Positions 53,383-62,899 of a DNA stretch of 64,000 nt are shown piece by piece. Source of the DNA: JAAFHB01 sp963675995. GTDB lineage: Bacteria > Bacteroidota > Bacteroidia > Bacteroidales > Prolixibacteraceae. Location: positions 806,001 through 870,000 of the forward strand of contig CAXXIY010000001.1 in the NCBI GenBank assembly GCA_963675995.2, in the 5' to 3' direction. The notes under the pieces were generated by a model. That model was not told the origin of the DNA, did not search any database, and saw nothing but the letters and a program-made list of their open reading frames with translations. The position numbers and the translations under genes are program-made. Within the stretch, counting starts at the first letter, position 1. The number at the start of each line of letters is the position of its first letter.

Positions 53383-53474
53383 AAATACTAAAATTAATAA
53401 ACTACGTTAGGCAAAGTAGGACACAGTAGTATCCTTTTGGTAATGCTGCATATCGTTCAGTGACCCTTGTATTC

Positions 53475-53661
53475 TGTCCTATTCAAATATATTGGTACAA
53501 TTAAAATTCAATAAGATACATTTGGGCTTTGAAAGTAATTTCAAATAGCTAATGCATTTTTCAAAGATGCTCTCAAGCAACCCTGTTCCAGATTCCCTGT
53601 GAATCTCGATCGCAGCTCCAATATTCTTATGAATCAATTCTTTGAGATACCTCTGTGTCAT
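53475..53661 (-). pseudogene. GxxExxY-family protein remnant in the eCIS cluster
   Basis: The frame from ATG 53661 reads MTQRYLKELIHKNIGAAIEI, then HRESGTGLLESIFEKC, the family's N-terminal half. Then the match moves to another frame (SYEITFKAQMYLI), indicating a frameshift, and a stop follows. The normal protein is about 125-130 residues. It lies between the tape-measure and DUF4157 genes and probably inserted or duplicated there before decaying. Confidence 0.65.
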
Positions 53662-53723
53662 CTTGTCTTTTTTAAATCCCCCGATTGTGCCCTAATGTGC
53701 CTCATGTGGTTACCTGTTCTGTA

Positions 53724-55208
53724 TCACCTCCACTCGACCCAAAGCATTGTTTTCATCCAGGGGAGTCTGATCATTGAAATTCCCCATGGCAACTGATCGA
53801 GCAGAATATCGTAAGTCCGCGATTCTACCTGCAACAGCCAATCACCCTCCTCCTTCCGTGAGAGTTTTCCTGGTCTGAAAAGAAAACTTCCCCTCAAACC
53901 TTCCACTGATATGCTGCCCAATGCTTTCCAATGACTGATAACAGCCTCCAGCATTGCCGAGGCTTCGTTTTTTTCGCTTTCCGAAAGATCAAACAATAAC
54001 GGTACAGGCATTGAAAGTGGAATGCCGCAAAGGAGTTTTGGCAAAACCAGTTCGTATTCCGGGGCGTCTGTCAGCCCCGTGACCAGGTAATGAAGTAAAC
54101 ACAACGCCCTTTCAGACAGCAGAAGTTCATCTTCTTTTGCAATTCCCAACTGTCCAAAAAACCGCTGAAGAAACGGGTGCAGTAGTACAAGACCGGCATT
54201 ATCGATGAAAATACCGTCACGAATTTCCTGATTCGCTGATTCTGATACAATCGAAGGAACAGAAACAGCTTGCATTTTTCCCATCGCCTCTGCTGTTTCA
54301 CCTAAATTCTTCAAATTCAATTTATTGATATAAGGTTGATCTTCAAACAAAATATCTTCAAAAATTCGCAAGAGATATTTAACCAGGTCGGTTTGTGGTT
54401 TCAGTTCATCGAGCACCTGATTCACAATTTCGACTTTTGGGACCATGGGATTAAATGCTGAAAGGAGAATGGTTTTCTCCAGAATTAACGGCTTCAGAGT
54501 CTTGCGGATTTCAGGTGTAAATGTAAAGTTATCAGGGAGATGGAGCAGAAGATCGGGTTTGTCAGTCAAATGTTCAGACTCATCAATTATGGTCACCAGA
54601 TCGTGGTAGACATTTAAAATTCCGGGGGCCAACTTCCGGAATAACAGCTGAATAAAATGACTTGAAAACTGCAGGATCAGCCGTTTTGCCGCACCTGGTG
54701 AATGAAATGATTCCATAATTTTTGCAGCTGGAACCCTGCCTCCGGTACCCGAATCATCATCGATCAACAGCTCCGAAAGAACAACCTCCAGGCTCTTCCC
54801 TTCAGGTAATTGATACGACCATGGAAGGCGTCCCAATCTCAAAAAATAGATAAATACTTCCCACAATTTTCCTTCAATGCTTTGAATAAAACTCCCTTGT
54901 GTGGTCTGTCGATCATCAGTTGAAACGGACTTAAGAGATTCTTTTATAATCATTTTTCTTAACTCCGCGGCCACAACAGATGCAAGATCCTCATCAATCC
55001 TCGACAGACTAATCGTTCCAGCATCGATCACCAGACGATCGATCACTAGTTGGGTACCTGAAGTATCGTGGCGATCCAATACCTCACCAATCGCAGGCAG
55101 CACCTTTGAATAATAGAGATCAGGCAAATGGCGCTGCAATGCAAAACCATCAGCTTCTGAACCGTTCAGTTCAACATTCAGAAATTGCTGCCGGATGAAG
55201 TGTTTCAT
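53724..55208 (-). CDS. Contractile injection system tape-measure protein (Afp14-like)
   Basis: 494 residues. The N-terminus (HFIRQQFLNVELNGSEADGFALQ, then DLYYSKVLPAIGEVLDRHD and VIDRLVIDAGTISLSRID) matches the leader of eCIS tape-measure proteins. The remainder has RLPWSYQLPEG near 128 and LHPFLQRFFGQLG near 345, both recurrent in the family. Tape-measure length sets the particle length, and 494 residues is short relative to long phage proteins. The start overlaps the stop of the preceding 1300-residue gene (TAATG). It acts inside the injection particle. Confidence 0.75.
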   Translation of the reverse strand: MKHFIRQQFLNVELNGSEADGFALQRHLPDLYYSKVLPAIGEVLDRHDTSGTQLVIDRLVIDAGTISLSRIDEDLASVVAAELRKMIIKESLKSVSTDDRQTTQGSFIQSIEGKLWEVFIYFLRLGRLPWSYQLPEGKSLEVVLSELLIDDDSGTGGRVPAAKIMESFHSPGAAKRLILQFSSHFIQLLFRKLAPGILNVYHDLVTIIDESEHLTDKPDLLLHLPDNFTFTPEIRKTLKPLILEKTILLSAFNPMVPKVEIVNQVLDELKPQTDLVKYLLRIFEDILFEDQPYINKLNLKNLGETAEAMGKMQAVSVPSIVSESANQEIRDGIFIDNAGLVLLHPFLQRFFGQLGIAKEDELLLSERALCLLHYLVTGLTDAPEYELVLPKLLCGIPLSMPVPLLFDLSESEKNEASAMLEAVISHWKALGSISVEGLRGSFLFRPGKLSRKEEGDWLLQVESRTYDILLDQLPWGISMIRLPWMKTMLWVEWR

Positions 55209-58200
55209 TATTTGAACTTATTTTCAGCTGTTACAAAACATCCATTGGTGTTAAAAACTGTTAGCCGTACCAATCCATTGGGCTTCCGGATAATGGCCTG
55301 CGCCTTCTCACCCACATAAAATGGTTCAGTAGCATCGGTATTCAAAACATCCCACACCCATGAAATCAGGTTTTTCTCTTTCGAGATACACTGGAACACG
55401 AATAAACCATTATCCGACGGTTCAATGATCACTTCAGGTTTGAGCAATACAGCGGTACACAATTTCACATAATCGATACCAGAACATTGGTTGCGCTCAC
55501 GGCTATCAAAAGCCGGAACCGCCACTTTCTCCTTCATCTCAAGATTAGTGGATATCGTGCCGTTGAAAGCAACTCCGTTCGCATCAGGTTCATTGGTATA
55601 CCTGTAACCAAGGGCAAATCCTTGTGATGGTTTTGCAGCCTTATATTCAAATTCAAGGTTAAATGTGTCACAAACAAAATATTCGATCCAGAGGATTCCG
55701 AACGGATCGGTATCTGCTGGTTCGTAGGTGATCACCAGCCGGTTTTTACCAGCATCACCCAGGATTTCAACCAACGACTTTTGGATGACTTCATTCAAAT
55801 GCCCAACCATTTTGGACATTGCACCTTTAAAATCATTATTCAGGATATCAACAGGCATTTGCAGCAAGTCAGCTGATGAAGGAAGATTAATCGTTTGACC
55901 GTTAAGCCTGAACACAACCTCTTTTATCTGATCGTATAATTTGTAAGGAGTTCCCTCATTTGGTGGTTGCAGCCACAGTCGGTATGCCGATTTACGCGAT
56001 TTCCCTTCACAGGGAAGCAGGCACGGTTTTTTGCAGGTATAATTGACGGTAACTGCGGCTGAACACCCCTGGCTATCGGTGATTACAATTTCTGTGTCGG
56101 TTTTTGAGGGTATCGGATCGCTCTGAAAGTTATTGCCATCGATCTTGCCCATTTTTGAAGTATAAGGGAGCGTTCCTCCCGAAATCTGAAAGGTTGTAAC
56201 ATATTCTCCTTTTTCACCCATACACTCATATTTTGGTGTTCCCAACGAAAGACGGGCAGGAACTTCAATCTGCTGAGAACCGGATAATGTCCCCTCAATA
56301 TCACTCATAATCAGTGTGTAATTTCCTCTGGCAAGAAGAAATTCATTTTTCAGATCAACAAAGTCAGCATTGTTTATCTTAATTTTATAGGGTGCCATTC
56401 CCCCCGTGGGGGTTATTGTAATTTTTGCCTTGTCGTCAGCGTTGGTACACTCCATATTGACACTAAAATTCAGTGGCGCCTTTGGAAGTATAAATTGAAT
56501 GGGAGAACAATCGGAACAACAAATGTATGGGAGAAAGAAATCGGCGATCACCGTTCCGTCTGCCAGTTCATTAACTGTTTTAGCGATAATTCTTTCAGCT
56601 GTCTTTTCCCGTATCCCCTTCTCAATGCCCAAATCAGTGCGGGAGATTTGCTTCGACATTTCGTCCATAATCAATTTTACATCAGGATCGATCTGTACTG
56701 TATCGCTTTTAACCATCAGTCGTTCAAATGCTTTTGTGATGTTGTCGGAGCTTTCGGAAGCAAATCCCACCTCCCTGAAACCGGCTTTCAGGGAACTGTA
56801 ATTGGTTAATGCACCTTTCTGGAGCCTGATTGGAGTTGGGTCATCGTGGTAAACGACAATAAAGGTACCACCGATTGGCACTCCCGCTTTATGTTGAATC
56901 CCCGGATTTTTCTGCAGGAAATTACTTAAAAACAATTTCTTTTTCACTTCGGTCAGGCGTTTTGCATACTCTTCACCAATTGATCTGAATGCTTCCATCT
57001 GACTGGCATAACGGACCGCCTCAAGGAGGTTAAAAAGATCGTTCCATTCGTTGCTTGCGGTATCCGCCTGCTTTTTAAACTGTGCATTCAGGAACTCCAG
57101 CTGATCAAACAGGTCCTTGAATTCAGTCAGACTAAAATCGCTCAGGAGCGTGTTTTTAAGATAATTACAAATATCGAGCAATACTTCGGCATAGGATGCA
57201 GTAGCCTGAATGATTGCACTTTCGCCCAGAAAAGCATCTTTAATATTAAATCGTGTCGCCCTTTTGGTAGTTGCAGTTGCCTCTATTTTCGATTTTCTTG
57301 TAGCAGCATATTGCATTTCGAGCATTGCCCCGAAAGTTGAAGGTTCAACAACCACGTCCGGATTAAAGGCATGAATTAAGGATGCTTTTGAGGTGTCAGT
57401 GATCAAAATTTCCCTGCTCACCTTCCGTCTGTAAAATGAGGCCAGCGTTTTGCCTAATGCACTGATGAACTCATCCCGGAGCGCATCAAACAGCGCCTCC
57501 AGATCCTCAAACCTGCAGATTTCTTTGGTCAGATCAACGGGGATACGGGGATCGAATTCGCCTGTGCGCAATGCAATGATTTCTATCGGAAGCCGGTTGG
57601 CGATTTTAATTTCAAGAAGGGTGCTCAACACACTTTTCACATTCTTGCCCAGATGACCCTCTATTCTAAAGAAGTTAAAAGGCTCAAGATCATACTCCAA
57701 TGGTCGGGTTACAAAAGCAGGGGCAAGAGGAATATACTCGTCCGACCTGTAGCTTAGGTTTTGATTGGCCCTGTTACGGCGCGTTTTTTCGATATTCCAA
57801 ACCTGGAACAGCGGAGGATTTCCCGTTTGAAGGTAATAATAGGGAATTGCTTTCGACGAAAGTGGCACCTCTGAAAGCTTGCTGGGAGTGACCCGAACCG
57901 GGATGAATTTTCGTGCAACCTCCTTATTGGTAAAATCAGGAGGAGTAGGATTATTGGTAAAATGAACCACCATCTCCACAAGCCTTGTGAACAGCTGGAG
58001 AACCTCTGCTTTTCGCTCTTCGCAACCTTTAATGGCAGGAGACAATAAAAAATCGTGGCGATAAATACCCTGATTTTTTACTGAATCGGGATTCATCAAA
58101 CCAAGCATCAGGTGGCGGGGAAAAAGCTCTTCTGGTGGACAACAGGCACACATTAGACCGGCCCCTTTCCATCGAAACTCTTCGTAAGCCTGGATCAGGT

Positions 58201-59110
58201 CATCAAAAAAGTCAAAATAATACTGAAGGAAACGTACCTGGCCGGTATCGGTTGGTACGCTATCCAAAAATCCGAATTTCGTACCAAATCCGGCAAACGG
58301 ATCTGCCGGATAGGTCTCATGGAATAATGGGGCAAAGGCTTTATAGGCAGAAGACAAGACCTTACCTATGGTAGTTGCGACTCTGTTCTTCTGAAATACA
58401 TTTAAAAAAGCGGCAAAAACCTCGTTTGAGGTGACCGGAGTGGTATTGGGAACATTGTAACGGGGCAAACGGATATCCGGCAAATTGATTCTTGAGAGGA
58501 GCGCCGATTCAATATCAGTTGCAGTATATTCGGTCCCTAACTGGTTTGCAACAGCAATAATTTTTGCAAGGTCATCAACACCGATCAGCAGTCTGCGGAC
58601 CGTTGCAGTCACCATTCCACCTTTATCATCACAATTGTTGGCGCTGCAATTGCGCAACCCCTCTTTTTTCAACTCCAAAAACAGAATAACCGCTTTATTA
58701 TCCAAAAAAGTCGGATCTTTTCCTAATAATATGGAATTTGGTTCTCCGGCAGGGAACAACTCCCACATGGTATACTGGAAAGTTTTTCCTCCTGATTCAT
58801 ACCTAAACTGAGGGTATCCGACTTCACCCGGAAGGGTATAATTTTTATAGGAAACCAGGGTGACATCCACAGGTTCAACCAGGAGATAGCCTGCAGAACC
58901 CACTCCGCATCCCCGGGTAAGATGGATTACCTTTTCGCTTCCGATGGTTTCGGACCTGATTTCCAGGCCACACTCGATTCCAATACCAATCAGATTGGCC
59001 CGCGTGAGCCGCTCCTGTTCATCGAGGTAATCGAATATCTGATTCAGATGAAAACTTGTAAGCACCTGATTGGCTTCGAAAAACGGATAACTATCTTGAA
59101 TCGGTTTCAT
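55208..59110 (-). CDS. Large eCIS-cluster protein with SprB-like Ig repeats
   Basis: 1300 residues. Residues 1-850 are an uncharacterised, mainly helical and mixed part, starting PIQDSYPFFEANQVLTSFHLNQIFDYLDEQERLTR. Residues about 855-870 contain CCSDCSPIQF. Residues about 880-1040 contain two SprB-like Ig modules (ITPTGGMAPYKIKINNADF, and FQISGGTLPYTSK to VITDSQGCSAAVTV). The C-terminal region is beta-rich. It lies between the baseplate gene (58 bases upstream) and the tape-measure gene (overlapping TAATG), so it is an operon member. It may be a baseplate-peripheral or fibre-related component. I do not recognise an exact homologue. Confidence 0.65.
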   Translation of the reverse strand: MKPIQDSYPFFEANQVLTSFHLNQIFDYLDEQERLTRANLIGIGIECGLEIRSETIGSEKVIHLTRGCGVGSAGYLLVEPVDVTLVSYKNYTLPGEVGYPQFRYESGGKTFQYTMWELFPAGEPNSILLGKDPTFLDNKAVILFLELKKEGLRNCSANNCDDKGGMVTATVRRLLIGVDDLAKIIAVANQLGTEYTATDIESALLSRINLPDIRLPRYNVPNTTPVTSNEVFAAFLNVFQKNRVATTIGKVLSSAYKAFAPLFHETYPADPFAGFGTKFGFLDSVPTDTGQVRFLQYYFDFFDDLIQAYEEFRWKGAGLMCACCPPEELFPRHLMLGLMNPDSVKNQGIYRHDFLLSPAIKGCEERKAEVLQLFTRLVEMVVHFTNNPTPPDFTNKEVARKFIPVRVTPSKLSEVPLSSKAIPYYYLQTGNPPLFQVWNIEKTRRNRANQNLSYRSDEYIPLAPAFVTRPLEYDLEPFNFFRIEGHLGKNVKSVLSTLLEIKIANRLPIEIIALRTGEFDPRIPVDLTKEICRFEDLEALFDALRDEFISALGKTLASFYRRKVSREILITDTSKASLIHAFNPDVVVEPSTFGAMLEMQYAATRKSKIEATATTKRATRFNIKDAFLGESAIIQATASYAEVLLDICNYLKNTLLSDFSLTEFKDLFDQLEFLNAQFKKQADTASNEWNDLFNLLEAVRYASQMEAFRSIGEEYAKRLTEVKKKLFLSNFLQKNPGIQHKAGVPIGGTFIVVYHDDPTPIRLQKGALTNYSSLKAGFREVGFASESSDNITKAFERLMVKSDTVQIDPDVKLIMDEMSKQISRTDLGIEKGIREKTAERIIAKTVNELADGTVIADFFLPYICCSDCSPIQFILPKAPLNFSVNMECTNADDKAKITITPTGGMAPYKIKINNADFVDLKNEFLLARGNYTLIMSDIEGTLSGSQQIEVPARLSLGTPKYECMGEKGEYVTTFQISGGTLPYTSKMGKIDGNNFQSDPIPSKTDTEIVITDSQGCSAAVTVNYTCKKPCLLPCEGKSRKSAYRLWLQPPNEGTPYKLYDQIKEVVFRLNGQTINLPSSADLLQMPVDILNNDFKGAMSKMVGHLNEVIQKSLVEILGDAGKNRLVITYEPADTDPFGILWIEYFVCDTFNLEFEYKAAKPSQGFALGYRYTNEPDANGVAFNGTISTNLEMKEKVAVPAFDSRERNQCSGIDYVKLCTAVLLKPEVIIEPSDNGLFVFQCISKEKNLISWVWDVLNTDATEPFYVGEKAQAIIRKPNGLVRLTVFNTNGCFVTAENKFK

Positions 59111-59167
59111 AATAAATTCATTTTTGGGATGATATTAATGTCCATATTTTCAATTTATGTATGATCA

Positions 59168-62100
59168 TTAAAGTGTCACATTTCGTCGGACACTATTATT
59201 TCCGAGGGCGGTACTCCCCAGCCGGACCGGATTCTGATCACTTCCATCGTCACAATCGTGCAGGGTAGCTCCCGGGTAACTGTTTTTTAACTGGCTCAGC
59301 AGTTGAACTACTTTCCGAAGACTATACGACACCTTTTTATAGGATGTATATTTTTGAAGAAGGTACTCCTCTACTTTCTCTGCAGTCCCGGGCTGATATG
59401 GAATTCCCGGACAAAGTGAAACTTTAGGTGGTTTAAAGGTTGAGAAATTTTTAAGTTCACGACCTGCCTCAATATTATTGTCCATCCATTTGTAAAATGA
59501 CATTCCGTAATTATTGATTACCTGCGATGCACAGGTACAGCTGTCGTATTTGTTTGATGATGGCAGATTTGTCGCAAGGTTCGCCATAAGAATGGCCTCA
59601 ACATTTTCGTGCAGCCGCTCTTCCGTCCAATCAATCGCTTCATTCTCCTTCAGCCATTGGCACCAGGCATCTTCAAAACGTTCGAACTGCCCTCCATTCA
59701 CCACAATATCTTTGAAATAACCGATCATTAAACCGGTGATCTCTTTCCAAAGATCTTTGTCAATCGTCAGGGAACAAGTGATATCTGAAGGTTTTAAGGA
59801 TGAAAAAAGTTTTTCAAGTACCGTATTGAGCACATCGGGATTCCACCAGGTAAGTGTTTTGTCTTCATACCAGGTACTGAAAGTGTTCGAAAACAGTGTA
59901 TAAATCGCAAGGGTACAGCCACAGGCCTCTTTCTCCAAAGGGCGCTCACCCCCTGAGGTAATCCCTTTATTCATCACTAAACCAGTGATATCGGAGATAA
60001 CCGGATCACACGGATTTTCTATAAATCCCTCGTTGCCAACCCAGCAGATTTTGCCTAACAAATGGGAAGGGAGCTCCTGCCGGATGGTCCGGTCGGCAAA
60101 ACGGCGCATATCGAGGTTGACATTGAAGGGAGCGGTCCATCCGGGCATCACATAGGTGAGACGGAAAGAGTATGGATCTTCATCCCCGCAGGTTTTGCAC
60201 GAGCCGTCGTTACATGCCGGAAAGAGTGCATCTCCGGGAAATTTTGGCCTCAGCAACAGGTGTTCCACCACAAACGCCTTTTCGTTGGCGCTCCAGGTTA
60301 ATAATTCATTCATTTCATCCAATGCCTCAGCCTTTGATATAAACAGATGCGGATCAGATCCCAGCTGATTCCCGGTTTCATCTTTCAGAATAAGATTAAA
60401 CTGATCATCCTTTGCAATAACTTCCCAGGCATCCTCCTGAATCATCTGTTTGATCATCTGTTTGTAAGCAACTTCACCTGCCTGTTCAACCGTTAATGCT
60501 TTTACCTTCAGCGATCCATTCAACCATGCCGTGCTGTTATTGTCATTAAGCGAGAAGTTTACGGTAAAGGGGCTTACTACTCCAGAAATGCTCCATGTAA
60601 ACTTGAGGTCTGGGTTACCGAGCAAAAGGGTGATCCGCTTTTCGAGTCCCGAAATATTTGCCGGATTGCAGTATTTCAGCCTGAAATCAAATGCCCTGGC
60701 GCGGTCGTGACTGATAACCGGGTATTTCTTCAGGAAGGAAATCTTATCTTCGATCAGGTGTGTTGCCGCCACGGGTTTTCCCTGCAAATTGGTGAGCATA
60801 AGGGCATATTCGCTGAATTGCTCCCCAAATCTGGCCAAAAGGTGATTCAGGAACCGGTTCCGACGCTCCTGAAATTCTGAAAATGTCTCTGTCATCCTTT
60901 CCAGCGTCGGTTTACTCAGACCTGTTGTTATCTCGTTGTATCCTGCAATCAGTTCTTCGCTGAATTCTTTCACAAAATAGGTCTTGCCAACGTTCGGATT
61001 GAGTGAAAATAAATCGGGGAGGTGAGCGATCTGTGCAAAGGCATTCCCCAGTAATTGCTCATAGATCAGCAGATAGGCTTTAAGCTGTTTGGCTGCGCCC
61101 TTCCGCTGCGCAGCGGATTGTGACGGCAAGCCGGCAGGACCGACACCGTATACCGAAGGCAGGCTGTACTGAACCGGGAAGTAATCTTCCGTATTGGCAA
61201 ATTGCCCACCCGGAACCGGCAAATCGTTTTGAGCCCCGCTAAATTTCGAACGCTCAGCTTCGCCGCGCAGCTGGGTAAGGGTATCTTTTACCTCATCGAT
61301 GCGTGGCTGAAACGGGAGACCGTTTTTATAGAACATAAACCGCGAAAAATTAGGATAAAGCCGCGGCTGGTGCATCTCTTTGACATATAGTAACCATGAT
61401 GCACTTGATTTATTCGCGTCGAATACCGGCTTACCATTCACCCATGAGGGATCGGCTGCTCCCCTCGCGACATTACCCTCCTCATCATATTTGGTGAGCA
61501 TAAGGTTATTTACGGCAATGACCCCATCGATTTCCATCAGCAGGTTAACCAGATCAGAGGTGCGCAACACTTTTTTCAGTGCCGCATTTTCAAGATCATT
61601 GGCTTTTATAAACCCGTTTGACAATTCAGGTCCGTTAAATATCTCCTCAACAGGAATCTTTTCTGTCATCATCTCCTGAAGGGAATGAAATAAAACAGGC
61701 GGATTAAAGTACCTTTCAATTTCAAACCAGATCATGGCCTGGACCCGCTCGATATCGGCATCGGCTGTAACCTCCACATCGGCACAGACAGCCACATCTT
61801 CGGTACCGACACCTTTTATGCGACAAAAATCCTCATCCAGATTACGATGGCTGTACAATATTGATTTCGTGACGCCTACAACCTCCTCAACCTTCTGCAA
61901 TTTCCTGCGGTAAAGCCGTATGATTCCGTTGCTACCAGTCTCTTCAAGCCGTTTCCGGATATCCAAAACTGTGCTCTTATTCTTTGTTGCAGCACCTCCG
62001 ATAAAACGGATGGACACGTTGTCAATCTTAATTTTTTCGTGCGAAGGGATCAGTTCAACCTCAAAATCTGCATAAAAAATATTCCGCCACTCCCTTCTCA

Positions 62101-62899
62101 GATAGTCGTCTTTTGCAGCGTCGTTAAGCCATGGATCATGAATAACATCATACGATTTTGTAGCTCCCAGCTGCAGGAGTTTCAATGTAAAAGATTTCCC
62201 ATTTTCAAAATTAAAGTTATCGTTACTTGCAGTGAAAAGTTTCCATGAAGCGCTATTCCCAAGTTGCCATTCCGGGAATCGGAATTCAATCAACATCTCA
62301 TGAGATTTCCCATCACTATCTGGAAAAGCGTATCTCTGTTCGATTTTTCGATTATTCAGATCCCCTAATTCGGGATCAGATTCCAGCTCAAGCAACACAT
62401 CATAAAGACCCCGGGGAGAGACCTTTAATGGCAGAACCCCGTTCTTTACAGGTTTTTCGAATGAAAGATTAAGTTTATCTTCGTCACACCATGCGTAATA
62501 TTCAGCCTCACAGGCACACTCCTTACATAATACCCAGCTATTCCGCACCCCATCAAGGTCAATGAGGATTCTGCGAAAATCATTTGGCGTCCAGGGATTA
62601 ACGGTGAGAATTTCTCTTGCTGTGAAAAAAGACTGATCAGGGAAAGGATTTTTTCCGGTAGAAGGGCTCTCCGGAGTAAGAATATCTTTGATATCCTTGC
62701 CGGTCCGGTAGGCAAGATCGGTGATGGCATAACAAAGTGCCTCGAGAATGGTAATGCCAGGGTCATGGGTATTATAATCCGTCCATTGCCGGCTACCCAT
62801 CTGTTCAATAAAGCCAATGCCCTCTTTTCGGAGACGGTAGTAATCGTGTGCCGGCTTCAGATCTGGCTTCTTTTCGATGGAAACAGGTTGTATAGTCAT
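59168..62899 (-). CDS. eCIS baseplate component (Afp12-like)
   Basis: 1243 residues from the ATG at 62899, which overlaps the upstream stop by ATGA; an ATG at 62914 is also in frame. The N-terminus is diagnostic: RKEGIGFIEQMGSRQWTDYN, then HDPGITILEALCYAITDLAYR, the large baseplate-protein pattern of Afp12 and related injection systems. The middle has EVVGVTKSILYSHRNLDEDF with baseplate J-like features, and the C-terminal third is Cys-rich (CNDGSCKTCGDEDPYSF). Length is at the upper end of the family. It would form the baseplate wedge with the Afp11-like protein upstream. Confidence 0.75.
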   Translation of the reverse strand: MTIQPVSIEKKPDLKPAHDYYRLRKEGIGFIEQMGSRQWTDYNTHDPGITILEALCYAITDLAYRTGKDIKDILTPESPSTGKNPFPDQSFFTAREILTVNPWTPNDFRRILIDLDGVRNSWVLCKECACEAEYYAWCDEDKLNLSFEKPVKNGVLPLKVSPRGLYDVLLELESDPELGDLNNRKIEQRYAFPDSDGKSHEMLIEFRFPEWQLGNSASWKLFTASNDNFNFENGKSFTLKLLQLGATKSYDVIHDPWLNDAAKDDYLRREWRNIFYADFEVELIPSHEKIKIDNVSIRFIGGAATKNKSTVLDIRKRLEETGSNGIIRLYRRKLQKVEEVVGVTKSILYSHRNLDEDFCRIKGVGTEDVAVCADVEVTADADIERVQAMIWFEIERYFNPPVLFHSLQEMMTEKIPVEEIFNGPELSNGFIKANDLENAALKKVLRTSDLVNLLMEIDGVIAVNNLMLTKYDEEGNVARGAADPSWVNGKPVFDANKSSASWLLYVKEMHQPRLYPNFSRFMFYKNGLPFQPRIDEVKDTLTQLRGEAERSKFSGAQNDLPVPGGQFANTEDYFPVQYSLPSVYGVGPAGLPSQSAAQRKGAAKQLKAYLLIYEQLLGNAFAQIAHLPDLFSLNPNVGKTYFVKEFSEELIAGYNEITTGLSKPTLERMTETFSEFQERRNRFLNHLLARFGEQFSEYALMLTNLQGKPVAATHLIEDKISFLKKYPVISHDRARAFDFRLKYCNPANISGLEKRITLLLGNPDLKFTWSISGVVSPFTVNFSLNDNNSTAWLNGSLKVKALTVEQAGEVAYKQMIKQMIQEDAWEVIAKDDQFNLILKDETGNQLGSDPHLFISKAEALDEMNELLTWSANEKAFVVEHLLLRPKFPGDALFPACNDGSCKTCGDEDPYSFRLTYVMPGWTAPFNVNLDMRRFADRTIRQELPSHLLGKICWVGNEGFIENPCDPVISDITGLVMNKGITSGGERPLEKEACGCTLAIYTLFSNTFSTWYEDKTLTWWNPDVLNTVLEKLFSSLKPSDITCSLTIDKDLWKEITGLMIGYFKDIVVNGGQFERFEDAWCQWLKENEAIDWTEERLHENVEAILMANLATNLPSSNKYDSCTCASQVINNYGMSFYKWMDNNIEAGRELKNFSTFKPPKVSLCPGIPYQPGTAEKVEEYLLQKYTSYKKVSYSLRKVVQLLSQLKNSYPGATLHDCDDGSDQNPVRLGSTALGNNSVRRNVTL

